Assembly: GCA_016282415.1 (NCBI GenBank)
Contig: JAEEKO010000024.1
Coordinates: 1-11,553 of the forward strand
Origin: Caryophanales bacterium
Lineage (GTDB): Bacteria; Bacillota_I; Bacilli_A; RF39; UBA660
Length of the DNA stretch: 11,553 bases
Reading direction: 5' to 3'
The notes under the pieces were generated by a model. It searched no databases, had not been told where the DNA came from, and was given only the letters and a program-made list of their open reading frames with translations. The position numbers and the translations under genes are program-made. This document shows, one piece after another, positions 1 to 6,691 of this stretch (its first letter is position 1; each line of letters begins with the position of its first letter).

Positions 1-236
1 ACTATGATATTAATTTAGATGGTTCTTATTCCATTAAAAAAACTTTACCAGTGTTCAGTGATTTATCATATAAGACTTTAGATGTTAAGAATGGTACGGA
101 AGCAATCGTTACTTATGCTAATTATGATAAGATGACCGAACAAGAACGCAATTTGAAGTATCAATCATTAATTACCTATTGTAAACAAGATACATGGGCG
201 ATGGTGGTAATTTTAGATGCTTTACGTCATTTGTAA
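1..236 (+). CDS. DUF2779 family nuclease-like protein, C-terminal fragment
   Basis: The gene is cut off by the left edge. It is open from base 3 and stops with TAA at 234-236, leaving about 77 residues. The fragment contains FSDLSYKTLDVKNGTEA and ends in YCKQDTWAMVVILDAL. These resemble the C-terminus of DUF2779 proteins, where a RecB-like nuclease region is joined to a DnaQ/RNase H-like exonuclease region. YCKQD fits the YxxxD (Exo III) motif of DEDDy 3'-5' exonucleases, so this is probably the end of the exonuclease fold. The family's biological role is not established, and its catalytic N-terminal parts lie outside the window. There is no clear terminator before rpoZ. The family call rests on recalled motif similarity. 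Confidence 0.72.
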   Translation, partial: YDINLDGSYSIKKTLPVFSDLSYKTLDVKNGTEAIVTYANYDKMTEQERNLKYQSLITYCKQDTWAMVVILDALRHL

Positions 237-256
237 AGTTGTGTCAAATTTTACAA
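231..256. repeat. Inverted repeat TTGTAAA-N12-TTTACAA upstream of rpoZ
   Basis: Two perfect 7-base arms (231-237 and 250-256) flank a 12-base spacer. No T tract follows, so this does not look like a terminator. It covers the proposed rpoZ -35 region and could be an operator, but AT-rich DNA produces such repeats by chance. Confidence 0.3.
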
Positions 257-270
257 AAATAGTGTATAGT
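241..270 (+). promoter_or_regulatory. Candidate rpoZ promoter
   Basis: The -35 is GTGTCA (241-246) and the -10 is TATAGT (265-270), with an 18-base spacer. Each box is a partial match to the sigma-A consensus. Transcription would start about 35 bases before the rpoZ ATG. Confidence 0.4.
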
Positions 271-313
271 TGTCAATTTGTTTAGTAAAATGATATTGTA
301 AGGACGTGATTAA

Positions 314-511
314 ATGTTATATCCATCAATAGACAAGTTACTTAACATTGTTGATTCAAAGTACATTTTAGTTCATGTAGCTTCAAAAAGAGCAAAACAA
401 ATGCAAGAACATAAACATTTTCAATTAAATGATAGTGAATACAAGAGTAAAAAGGAACTTGGACGTGCGTTGGAAGAATTAGAAAGAGGTTTAATTACTG
501 TTAAAAAGTAA
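314..511 (+). CDS. rpoZ: DNA-directed RNA polymerase omega subunit
   Basis: The 65-aa product starts MLYPSIDKLLNIVDSKYILV, followed by ASKRAKQM and ending ALEELERGLITVKK. This is the Firmicute omega signature: an N-terminal helix that clamps the beta' C-terminus, and the conserved A-x-R-A segment. Omega helps assemble and stabilise RNA polymerase. Its length is normal for the family (about 65-90 aa). The ATG is supported by AAGGA at 300-304, nine bases upstream. In many Firmicutes rpoZ follows gmk, but here it follows a DUF2779 gene, and a tRNA gene follows it. The gene's last codons form one arm of its own terminator hairpin. Confidence 0.95.
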   Translation: MLYPSIDKLLNIVDSKYILVHVASKRAKQMQEHKHFQLNDSEYKSKKELGRALEELERGLITVKK

Positions 512-529
512 TTAAATCTTTTTTATTTT
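483..529 (+). terminator. rpoZ terminator overlapping the coding end
   Basis: Bases 483-499 pair with 507-523 around a 7-base loop, giving a 17-bp stem with two G-U pairs. The 3' arm runs into a T-rich tract to 529. The stop codon (509-511) lies in the 3' arm. Confidence 0.7.
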
Positions 530-540
530 GCTAAAAATAC

Positions 541-569
541 TTGCATATCATTATTTTTTATGATAATAT
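541..569 (+). promoter_or_regulatory. tRNA-Ala promoter
   Basis: The -35 is TTGCAT (541-546), followed by a 17-base spacer and a -10 of TAATAT (564-569). The predicted start is only a few bases before the mature 5' end of the tRNA at 582. Confidence 0.6.
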
Positions 570-581
570 TACTTTGTCATT

Positions 582-658
582 GGGGAATTAGCTCAGCTGG
601 CTAGAGCACCTGCCCTGCACGCAGGGGGTCGCGGGTTCGAATCCCACATTCTCCACCA
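582..658 (+). tRNA. tRNA-Ala (anticodon UGC), non-canonical at positions 33 and 50
   Basis: The cloverleaf is complete at 77 nt including an encoded CCA. The acceptor stem is GGGGAAT/ATTCTCC, the D arm GCTC/GAGC, the anticodon stem CCTGC/GCAGG, the variable loop GGGTC and the T loop TTCGAAT. G3-U70 (the alanine identity pair), discriminator A73 and anticodon TGC at 615-617 identify alanine. There are two oddities. The anticodon loop reads CCTGCAC, so position 33 (base 614) is C where U is almost universal. The T stem GCGGG/CCCAC has a C50-A64 mismatch (base 632). Each would be restored by a single C-to-T change. It stands alone between its own promoter and terminator, so it is probably expressed. 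Whether it works normally in translation is uncertain. Confidence 0.95.
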
Positions 659-669
659 TTGATGAAATT

Positions 670-699
670 AATTAGGTTTTTAAAACCTAATTTTTTTTT
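670..699 (+). terminator. Terminator of the tRNA-Ala transcript
   Basis: AATTAGGTT (670-678) pairs with AACCTAATT (684-692) around a 5-base loop, followed by an unbroken T tract to 699. It directly abuts the next gene's -35 box. Confidence 0.85.
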
Positions 700-727
700 G
701 ACCCCCGCATTTTGGGCATGTTATAAT
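698..727 (+). promoter_or_regulatory. Strong promoter of the 206-aa unknown gene
   Basis: The -35 is TTGACC (698-703) and the -10 is a consensus TATAAT (722-727), with an 18-base spacer. An extended -10 TGt sits at 719-721. The -35 shares its first two T's with the tRNA terminator tract, so the elements are packed without any gap. Confidence 0.75.
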
Positions 728-751
728 AAGGACATTGCAGGGGATGATAAT

Positions 752-1372
752 ATGGCAGTTACTTTTGATGATAACTTCGATAATAAATTCTATGAACATA
801 TGTTAGATTATTATCGTAATGCTGATATTGATGAATTATTTGGAGGGAATACTGACTTAACTTATGATGAAAAGTTTAAGGCATTATGTACGAATATCTT
901 TGCTACTGCAATTGCTAATAAGTATAAGGGTAAACCAATTGAAGAAATTCAAGCTAGAATTGCGTGTGAAATGATTAATTATTTAAGTTGGTATCTTTTA
1001 AGAGAATCTTATTGTATGGTATATCCAGTCATTAAAGGTCAAGTGGCAAGAAAGGATTATCAATGTTTCTTATCTCGTAATGATATTAGGAAGGGCAGTT
1101 ATTATTATCGCTATACGCCATTGATTGTTGCCACTGAGTATCCGGAAAATCCCCGATCATATAAGACCTTTAAATTATCGGAAATAATTATTTGCCACGA
1201 AGTAATGGGACAGTATTTACCCGAAAGCATTCGCGAATTAGATAGTATGGCTTATTATGCAAATTATCCTGAAGCAAAAGATAAATTAGCAGTTGACTAT
1301 GAACATTTTCATAATGTTTTAAAACATCCGCTTAGTTTAGTACCAATAAAAAATCCAATTAAGAGATCTTAA
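752..1372 (+). CDS. Hypothetical protein, 206 aa
   Basis: I do not recognise this protein. The ATG at 752 is preceded by CAGGGGA (738-744) at good SD spacing and lies 24 bases after a consensus -10. An in-frame start at 659 would cross the tRNA terminator and is rejected. The product is soluble-looking and has no signal peptide or membrane helix. An acidic N-terminus (MAVTFDDNFDNKFYEHMLDYY) is followed by a helical region near residues 50-85. A central and C-terminal part is rich in Tyr (YYYRY near 130-134). The end is basic and proline-rich. It has a single-gene promoter and terminator. Its last 14 bases overlap the 3' end of the convergent yolD-like gene. The ORF is well supported; the function is unknown. 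Confidence 0.85.
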   Translation: MAVTFDDNFDNKFYEHMLDYYRNADIDELFGGNTDLTYDEKFKALCTNIFATAIANKYKGKPIEEIQARIACEMINYLSWYLLRESYCMVYPVIKGQVARKDYQCFLSRNDIRKGSYYYRYTPLIVATEYPENPRSYKTFKLSEIIICHEVMGQYLPESIRELDSMAYYANYPEAKDKLAVDYEHFHNVLKHPLSLVPIKNPIKRS

Positions 1373-1673
1373 TGATTTGATAAAAAGAAATTGTTTGATG
1401 ATTAGCCAAAACAATTTCTTTTTTTATGCTATCTAATTTAACAATAACTCCTTTAATTTCTTTAGTGTCATTTTTGATGTAGTAAGTAATATTAATAATT
1501 CGTTTTGTAGCTAAAGCTTTTTTAAGTTTAACTTCATTGTTTAAGATAACTTCTTCATCAAACTCAGGAGGAATAAAAATTTTGCGTTCTTTAACTAGTT
1601 CTTCTTTTAAACTATTACCGTTAATTACGGAACTAAAAGGAGCCCATTTAACTAATTCACGAGGTTTATTCAT
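1359..1673 (-). CDS. YolD-like family protein
   Basis: The product is 104 aa from the ATG at 1673. It starts MNKPRELVKWAPFSSV, matching the YolD-family opening R-x-x-[KM]-WAPF, and continues through a basic beta-rich region to the C-terminus. YolD-like proteins are typically encoded next to UvrX/DinB-type Y-family polymerases and are thought to be their UmuD-like accessory partners, although their biochemistry is poorly known. The gene follows the polymerase directly: its ATG overlaps the polymerase TAA in an 8-base ATGAATAA, which implies translational coupling. A longer reading from 1703 would run inside the polymerase and lacks support. The last roughly 22 codons lie inside the hairpin that terminates the opposing gene, and the 3' ends of the two genes overlap by 14 bp. 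Confidence 0.85.
   Translation of the reverse strand: MNKPRELVKWAPFSSVINGNSLKEELVKERKIFIPPEFDEEVILNNEVKLKKALATKRIINITYYIKNDTKEIKGVIVKLDSIKKEIVLANHQTISFYQIIKIS
1382..1425 (+). terminator. Terminator of the 206-aa gene, within yolD coding sequence
   Basis: AAAAAGAAATTGTTT (1382-1396) pairs with its complement at 1409-1423 around a 12-base loop. Seven T's run from 1419 to 1425. On the minus strand the same hairpin is followed by only five T's and lies before the yolD stop codon. Confidence 0.75.
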
Positions 1674-2919
1674 GATGGCCACCAATCTTACCATTACGCT
1701 CAATTGCAGTTGAGTCTGGAAGTAAACTAGTTCCTTTTAGTAAACTATTTTTACCAAAACGTTTCTTAATGGTATCAATTGTTTCATTTAGATCATCTTG
1801 CTTTTTAGTCTCAGAGATATCTTCAAATAAATTTAGTTGTTCACTCGTTTTTTCTTCTAAGCCACCAATACTGATACTAACTTTTCGAATCGCTTCATTG
1901 TGATAAAACTTATCTAAAATCAGTAAACATTCGGTATAAATAACATCGTCTTTATCGGTGCCATTATCAAGTTTAATAGAATGATAGAAACCACCATATT
2001 CATTACGTGAATAACTAAGCCCAAAGCCAATAACTCGACCAACATAATTGCTTTTACGTAACCTTGCTGTTAAAACTTCAATCATTTCTTTAATAATAAT
2101 TTTAACATTGTCACCATTATAATCTTTAAATAAAACTTGACTATGACTGATGGATTTATCTTTGGTTTGATGATTATTAATATCACATATTTTAGTATTA
2201 TCAATTCCATTAGCATGTTGCCATAGTTCGTAACCAATAACCCCATATAATTGTTTTAATTTGTTAGGGTCATAATTAGCTAGGTCGCCAATGGAATTAA
2301 TTCCAAGACGATTTAGTTTTAGTTCCATGCGTGGCCCAATTCCCCAAAATTTAGATAATGGGGTGATGGGATAAAACTTATCTTTAATATCATCATAAGT
2401 CCATTTACAAATGCCGTTTTTATGTTTTTTAGCTTCAGTATCCATGGCAACTTTAGCAATTAACATGTTTGGCCCTATACCGCAGGTAGCAGTAAGTCCG
2501 GTTTTGGCTTCAATATCTCTTAAGATATCTTCAGCAATTTCATAATCGGTTTTTTGATATAATTTTAAATAATTAGTTAAATCTAAGAAGCATTCATCGA
2601 TTGAATAAATATGGATATCTTCCGGAGCAACATAATTAAGATAAACATCAACAACTTCTTTAGATTTTTTAATATAAAGATTCATACGTGGTGGCACTTT
2701 AATATACTTAACGTTATTAGGAATTTCATAAAGACGGGTACGACCTTTGATTCCTTGATTCTTTAAATATGGAGTTACAGCTAGGGTAATAGCACCTTTG
2801 TTAGAACCAGCAACTACTAAAGGAGTAGTAAAAGGATCGAGACCACGTTCAACACATTCGCATGATGCAAAGAAACTTTTTAAATCAACAACAATAATAT
2901 TTCTTTTTAATAATTCCAT
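1666..2919 (-). CDS. Y-family translesion DNA polymerase, UvrX/UmuC-like
   Basis: This 417-aa protein has the full Y-family layout. The palm starts IIVVDLKSFFASCE, with the metal-binding Asp at residue 12. The second catalytic motif is YSIDECFLDL, with Asp108-Glu109. A helix-hairpin-helix region follows near FWGIGPRMELKLNRLGI (191-207), then the little-finger domain. QLNLF at 361-365 is a classic beta-clamp-binding motif. The tail SLLPDSTAIERNGKIGGHH is typical of the UvrX branch found with YolD partners, rather than plain DinB. It would copy past damaged bases, at a cost in fidelity. The ATG at 2919 has GGTGGTGA upstream; a TTG at 2937 is less likely. The gene forms an operon with the overlapping yolD-like gene. 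A near-consensus promoter and a possible LexA-like palindrome lie upstream. Confidence 0.92.
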   Translation of the reverse strand: MELLKRNIIVVDLKSFFASCECVERGLDPFTTPLVVAGSNKGAITLAVTPYLKNQGIKGRTRLYEIPNNVKYIKVPPRMNLYIKKSKEVVDVYLNYVAPEDIHIYSIDECFLDLTNYLKLYQKTDYEIAEDILRDIEAKTGLTATCGIGPNMLIAKVAMDTEAKKHKNGICKWTYDDIKDKFYPITPLSKFWGIGPRMELKLNRLGINSIGDLANYDPNKLKQLYGVIGYELWQHANGIDNTKICDINNHQTKDKSISHSQVLFKDYNGDNVKIIIKEMIEVLTARLRKSNYVGRVIGFGLSYSRNEYGGFYHSIKLDNGTDKDDVIYTECLLILDKFYHNEAIRKVSISIGGLEEKTSEQLNLFEDISETKKQDDLNETIDTIKKRFGKNSLLKGTSLLPDSTAIERNGKIGGHHE

Positions 2920-2931
2920 AGCATCACCACC

Positions 2932-2943
2932 AAACAAATGTTT
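2932..2943. promoter_or_regulatory. Candidate LexA-like operator before the polymerase gene
   Basis: The 12-base near-palindrome reads AAACATTTGTTT on the minus strand. It lies just downstream of the polymerase -10. It has the form of the Bacillus SOS box GAAC-N4-GTTC, with both outer bases changed (G to A and C to T). The placement suits a repressor site, but the match is degenerate. Confidence 0.25.
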
Positions 2944-2951
2944 CTATATCA

Positions 2952-2979
2952 ATTATACCGAATATTTAAAAAATGTCTA
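2952..2979 (-). promoter_or_regulatory. Promoter of the translesion polymerase operon
   Basis: On the minus strand the -35 is TAGACA (2979-2974, 5 of 6) and the -10 is TATAAT (2957-2952, 6 of 6), with a 16-base spacer. The start would be about 25 bases before the ATG at 2919. Confidence 0.7.
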
Positions 2980-3007
2980 GTGGCAAATAATGGTTATGGT
3001 GTATAAT
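2978..3007 (+). promoter_or_regulatory. Promoter of the cyclophilin operon
   Basis: A consensus TATAAT -10 lies at 3002-3007, 17 bases before the ATG. The -35 is poor (TAGTGG at 2978-2983). It sits back to back with the polymerase promoter, and the two -35 regions nearly touch. Confidence 0.5.
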
Positions 3008-3024
3008 AATTGTTAGGTGATAAT

Positions 3025-3633
3025 ATGAAAAAAATTATATTTATAAGTTTATTAGTAATAATGGTATTTTTAGTTACTGGTTGTAAGAAAGAAGATGAAT
3101 TTATAACCAGTGGTAAATTAGACGGAATTGAATTTAAAGAAGTTGATGAAGTAACTAATTACGTTAAAATTGAAATGGCTTCAGACGATTTAATCTTACT
3201 TGAATTATATCCAAATATTGCTCCTGGAACGGTTGCTAATTTTCAAAAATTAGTTAGTGAAAAGTTCTATGATGGCGTAATCTTTCATCGCGTTATTAAA
3301 GATTTTGTAATTCAAGCGGGAATTAATAAGAATAAAGAAGCTTTGAGTATTACTGGTGAATTTGCATCAAATGGTTATGCTAATACTTTACTTCATAAAA
3401 GAGGGGTTATTTCTATGGCTCGAGGTAATGGTATGCCTAATTCGGCATCTTCACAATTCTTTATTATGCATCAAGATAATTCTTCATTAGATGGCGATTA
3501 TGCTGCATTTGGTAAAGTAATTGCAGGTATGGATACGGTTGATAAGATTGCGGTAGTAAAGACTGATAATAATGATCAACCAGTTATTGATCAACAAATA
3601 AAAACAATTCGTTTCATTTCTATTTCCAAATAA
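3025..3633 (+). CDS. Cyclophilin-type peptidyl-prolyl isomerase, lipoprotein
   Basis: The 202-aa protein begins MKKIIFISLLVIMVFLVTGC, a signal peptide with lipobox VTGC. Cys20 is therefore the predicted lipidation site, and the enzyme should be anchored on the outer face of the membrane. The cyclophilin fold follows from about residue 47: VANFQKLVSEKFYDG, FHRVIKDFVIQAG (catalytic Arg89; Gln97), SASSQFFI (Gln144) and LDGDYAAFGKV (155-165). The usual tryptophan in this last motif is Tyr, as in many bacterial members. The usual QGGD reads QAGI. It would catalyse cis-trans proline isomerisation in exported proteins. The ATG at 3025 has AGGTGA upstream. It heads a probable three-gene operon, with no terminator before the next gene. 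Confidence 0.93.
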   Translation: MKKIIFISLLVIMVFLVTGCKKEDEFITSGKLDGIEFKEVDEVTNYVKIEMASDDLILLELYPNIAPGTVANFQKLVSEKFYDGVIFHRVIKDFVIQAGINKNKEALSITGEFASNGYANTLLHKRGVISMARGNGMPNSASSQFFIMHQDNSSLDGDYAAFGKVIAGMDTVDKIAVVKTDNNDQPVIDQQIKTIRFISISK

Positions 3634-3683
3634 AAAAATATATGTTAAACTTAACTTGTAACAATAGTCAGGGAAGCATGGTA

Positions 3684-3950
3684 ATGGAAAATGTATTTGT
3701 AAATGAAGCAGAAATTAATCAAAATAATGTCGAGGCAAAAGAAATAGACTACTATGTTTATAAAGATTTAGTAAGAATTGACAATGCTGATAGTAAAAAC
3801 CAAGGGATTAAGTTTTATAATATTAGTGATGGTTCTTTCTATTTTGAAATTAAAGATGTTAATAACGTAGTAGCAATAATTCAAAATGGCCTTGATTTTT
3901 TTGTTCAATATAAAAATGGCACTATTATTCCTCATTTGAGTAAGGATTAG
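3684..3950 (+). CDS. Hypothetical protein, 88 aa
   Basis: I do not recognise this protein. The frame is open from an ATG at 3642, nine bases after the cyclophilin stop, but that start has no SD. The ATG at 3684 is preceded by AGGGAA (3670-3675) with 8-base spacing and is preferred. The ATG at 3678 is too close to the SD. The product is small and acidic, with alternating hydrophobic segments (YYVYKDLVRID, GIKFYNI, SFYFEIKDV, DFFVQYKNG) that suggest a beta-sheet domain. There is no signal peptide. The stop is TAG and the gene lies 18 bases before the 535-aa gene, so they are probably co-transcribed with the cyclophilin. Confidence 0.7.
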   Translation: MENVFVNEAEINQNNVEAKEIDYYVYKDLVRIDNADSKNQGIKFYNISDGSFYFEIKDVNNVVAIIQNGLDFFVQYKNGTIIPHLSKD

Positions 3951-3968
3951 TATAGTGCTGGTAATATA

Positions 3969-5576
3969 ATGCCTTATAGTCGTGAAATTGATTTGTTAAA
4001 AGAAGCTTTCTTAAGTGGTGAAGCTAAACCTTCAATCAAGGATAATCAACATATTCATGCTATTACTAAATATAAAATCAGTTGTCGTTATTTAATTGAA
4101 AAACGTAAAGCCGGTTATATGTTATTTAATGTTACTGATCGATTAGTAGCAATGTTAGATGATTACGAAGCGATGGCTAGTTTTATAAGTGTTAAAAGAA
4201 AGAAATTAGTTTTATTTAAAAAATATGAAGAATCTCCAACTAAGTATGGATTATATAATGTAATTGATAATTGTGAATATATTTTAGATGAAGAAACATA
4301 TGAAAGTCTTCGCTCTTGTAAACCAAATGTTTTCAAAATGGTGGCAATTAAACAAGAGTTAGAACAATATTTTAATACAGGAATAACGCAAGACTTTCAA
4401 ATTATTAGAGGGATAAATATTTTACCAACTAAGAATTTTATGTCATCGGAAGATTTAAAAAGAGGAAGAACTCGTAAACCATTAGTTCATGATGTAATTA
4501 CTCCGGAAGAACTTGGCAAGAAACGAAAAGAGGAAAGTCAAAAGATTAAGGAAGCGGGTATTAAATCTCAAACCAAGAATGCTTTAAATATGTTGAATAA
4601 TCCTCCTCATGAAATTCCAGAATATGAACCAGAATATATTGATAATTATGATGAATTTTTAAATAATGGTAGTGCTGATAAAAAAATAACATCAGCTAAT
4701 ATTGTTCATAATGATCCAGGAATGCGTTTAATGAAGCAAAAGGAATTGGTCAAAATAGAGTCAATGACGATGCCAGGACGTAGGATTATAGATGTTACTA
4801 AAAAAGATAAATATCATTTTATATATGATGCCAGTATGTTTCTAATTAAAATTGAAGAAATGGAACCACAAAGTTATGAATATGTAACTGATGATGAATT
4901 TGATTCAGATGATCCTTTATATCGTCAATCCCTTGCTTATCATGGTGATAATACTAATGAGGATTCTTTACTTAAAGTTCAAGTTTGTTTAGTAACTGAT
5001 GAAGAAGTACCACTTTTTGAAGTTTATCATTGTGAGGGGCTTATTCAATATGGTCCTGCGCATTTTTATGTTCAATCACGAGGAACACAATTTAGTATTA
5101 ATAATTATGCTAGTGAATATATTTATTATTTAGACTGCCCACCATTAGAATTAAGTGAAGAATTTAAGGGTAGAAATTTAAGTGGAATTACTTCAGAAGA
5201 AATTCGTGATTATTATTTAAAGCAAAATAAAAAAGCTAACAGAAAATATCATCGAACGATGCCGGGTTGTCTGTTTGATTTAAGATTGAATTTTCCAAGT
5301 AGTGCTCATCCTTATATGAAGATACCTGATATGATTGTTAACAATCAATATATGATAATTAATGGTCATGGCTTATATGATATGATAAATTATAAATACC
5401 TAGATTATAGGCGAACTTATTGCTATCTTGCGGTAAATGATGGAGTGTTTGATGGTGATCAACCGATAGATGGAACTATTGATGAAGTTGCTGAAAAAAT
5501 ATTATCAGATATATTCAATGAACATAAAGTAACCAGTGATATTTTAATAAAGACACTAAAAAACAAACCTAATTAA
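3969..5576 (+). CDS. Hypothetical protein, 535 aa
   Basis: I do not recognise this large protein. It starts MPYSREIDLLKEAFLSG, without an obvious signal peptide or membrane segment. Three zones can be seen. The first, to about residue 145, is mixed charged and aromatic. A charged, proline-containing linker at about 160-230 includes ELGKKRKEESQKIKEAG and PPHEIPEYEPEYIDNYDEF. The C-terminal region, about 240-535, is rich in Tyr, Asp and Glu, with motifs such as PGCLFDLRLNFPSS and NNQYMIINGHGLYDMINYKY. The SD is weak (GGTAA before the ATG), so coupling to the upstream 88-aa gene is plausible. Its stop lies inside a bidirectional terminator shared with convergent tmcAL. The ORF is secure because of its length; the role is unknown. 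Confidence 0.88.
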   Translation: MPYSREIDLLKEAFLSGEAKPSIKDNQHIHAITKYKISCRYLIEKRKAGYMLFNVTDRLVAMLDDYEAMASFISVKRKKLVLFKKYEESPTKYGLYNVIDNCEYILDEETYESLRSCKPNVFKMVAIKQELEQYFNTGITQDFQIIRGINILPTKNFMSSEDLKRGRTRKPLVHDVITPEELGKKRKEESQKIKEAGIKSQTKNALNMLNNPPHEIPEYEPEYIDNYDEFLNNGSADKKITSANIVHNDPGMRLMKQKELVKIESMTMPGRRIIDVTKKDKYHFIYDASMFLIKIEEMEPQSYEYVTDDEFDSDDPLYRQSLAYHGDNTNEDSLLKVQVCLVTDEEVPLFEVYHCEGLIQYGPAHFYVQSRGTQFSINNYASEYIYYLDCPPLELSEEFKGRNLSGITSEEIRDYYLKQNKKANRKYHRTMPGCLFDLRLNFPSSAHPYMKIPDMIVNNQYMIINGHGLYDMINYKYLDYRRTYCYLAVNDGVFDGDQPIDGTIDEVAEKILSDIFNEHKVTSDILIKTLKNKPN

Positions 5577-5591
5577 TAGGTTTGTTTTTTT
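5558..5591. terminator. Bidirectional terminator between the 535-aa gene and tmcAL
   Basis: A perfect 14-bp stem (5558-5571 with 5577-5590) encloses loop ATTAA. A-rich and T-rich flanks give a U tract on either strand. Both stop codons (TAA at 5574-5576 on plus, TAG at 5571-5569 on minus) lie in the hairpin, and the genes overlap by 8 bp. Confidence 0.87.
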
Positions 5592-6663
5592 GATCAAATT
5601 CACAAGTATTTGTATTAGTTATGATTGAATATAAATAGCTTGCAATTAATTCATAATTATAAACATTAGAGTTTTTATAAGTTTCTTTAACTTTTAAAGC
5701 TTTGATGTACTTTTTGCCAGCTTCGTTAAATCCTAAAATTCTTAAATAATTGTTTTCTAAAAGATTTTTATCCGCTTTAGTAAATCCAATTAAAACATGA
5801 ATTAACATGCGATTGATTTTATTAATAGTGTAGCGTTTAGTTTTAATTAGGTTGATGTATTCAGTAAAGTTATTAGCATTAACGATTTGTTTTTTTAAAC
5901 GGTTTTCAATACCTTCATCAACATCTAAATAAATACTTAAATCTTTTTCGGTAATAATTTTAACTTTTAATAATTCAAATAATTTATTTTGATCAATGGT
6001 GTTAATTAATGGTTTAATATCATTTGGTAGATAAGGAGTAATATCTTCATTATCAATAATTTTATTACGGATATTATCAGCACTAATTATTTCATCATTA
6101 CTGTTTAAATCGTGATAGTCATTAGTTCTTTTAATTGTTATAGGAACGATGTTGCTTTTAGTTTCTTTAATTGCTTTAATATATGAAATTCCTAGTAAGT
6201 CATTTGGTTTAAAAATATCTTCATTAACTTTTAAAGCTTTAGCTAAAGCAGTGGGATAATTTAATCCTTGATCTAAATAAGTTTTAACTAATTCATCATA
6301 TTCGTTATTATTTTGTTTATTAACAATATCTTGTAGTAATGTAACATCGTTTGATTCACTACCAAAAACTAACTTGGTACAATTAAATTTATTTAATAAT
6401 TTAATGCTTTCATAAGCAAAGGTATCAGCTGATTGCGTACCATATACAAAAGGTAATTCTAGAACAATATCAATATGGTTATTAAGGGCTATTTTAGTTT
6501 TAGCTTCTTTACTCAAAATAGAGATATTACCGCGTTCTAAGAAATAACCATTAAGAACTAGAATGATTAAACTATCAGGGTATAGTTCTTTAATTTTATT
6601 AATATGATATAAATGCCCATTATGAAAGGGATTATACTCTGCAATAATTCCAATTACTTCCAT
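5569..6663 (-). CDS. tmcAL: tRNA(Met) cytidine acetate ligase
   Basis: The 364-aa protein starts MEVIGIIAEYNPFHNGHLYH. HNGH at 14-17 is the HIGH-type nucleotidyl-transfer motif of the TmcAL (YlbM) family. GSES at 101-104, PNDLLGISYIKA at 153-164 and ISADNIRNKI at about 193-202 are further family blocks. TmcAL activates acetate with ATP and uses it to form N4-acetylcytidine at wobble C34 of elongator tRNA-Met, which sharpens AUG decoding. The length is slightly below the usual (about 390-410 aa), mainly in the C-terminal part. The ATG has GAGGTGAG upstream. It is divergent from yceD-rpmF, the neighbourhood known from Bacillus (ylbM-ylbN-rpmF). The function is assigned from the family. Confidence 0.94.
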   Translation of the reverse strand: MEVIGIIAEYNPFHNGHLYHINKIKELYPDSLIILVLNGYFLERGNISILSKEAKTKIALNNHIDIVLELPFVYGTQSADTFAYESIKLLNKFNCTKLVFGSESNDVTLLQDIVNKQNNNEYDELVKTYLDQGLNYPTALAKALKVNEDIFKPNDLLGISYIKAIKETKSNIVPITIKRTNDYHDLNSNDEIISADNIRNKIIDNEDITPYLPNDIKPLINTIDQNKLFELLKVKIITEKDLSIYLDVDEGIENRLKKQIVNANNFTEYINLIKTKRYTINKINRMLIHVLIGFTKADKNLLENNYLRILGFNEAGKKYIKALKVKETYKNSNVYNYELIASYLYSIITNTNTCEFDQKNKPIN

Positions 6664-6682
6664 AATCTCACCTCGTGTATAT

Positions 6683-6691
6683 ATTTTAGCA
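6683..6691 (-). promoter_or_regulatory. tmcAL extended -10 promoter
   Basis: On the minus strand TGC (6691-6689) precedes TAAAAT (6688-6683), an extended -10. No good -35 is seen. The -10 overlaps one arm of the inverted repeat at 6685-6706. Confidence 0.5.

Noticed and set aside
659..751. Upstream in-frame extension of the 206-aa gene from 659
   Set aside because: It would translate the tRNA terminator's T tract and lies before the strong promoter at 698-727. The ATG at 752 has the SD.
2798..2980. Short plus-strand frame inside the polymerase gene
   Set aside because: Antisense to a clear Y-family polymerase coding region and its promoter, with no protein-family features.
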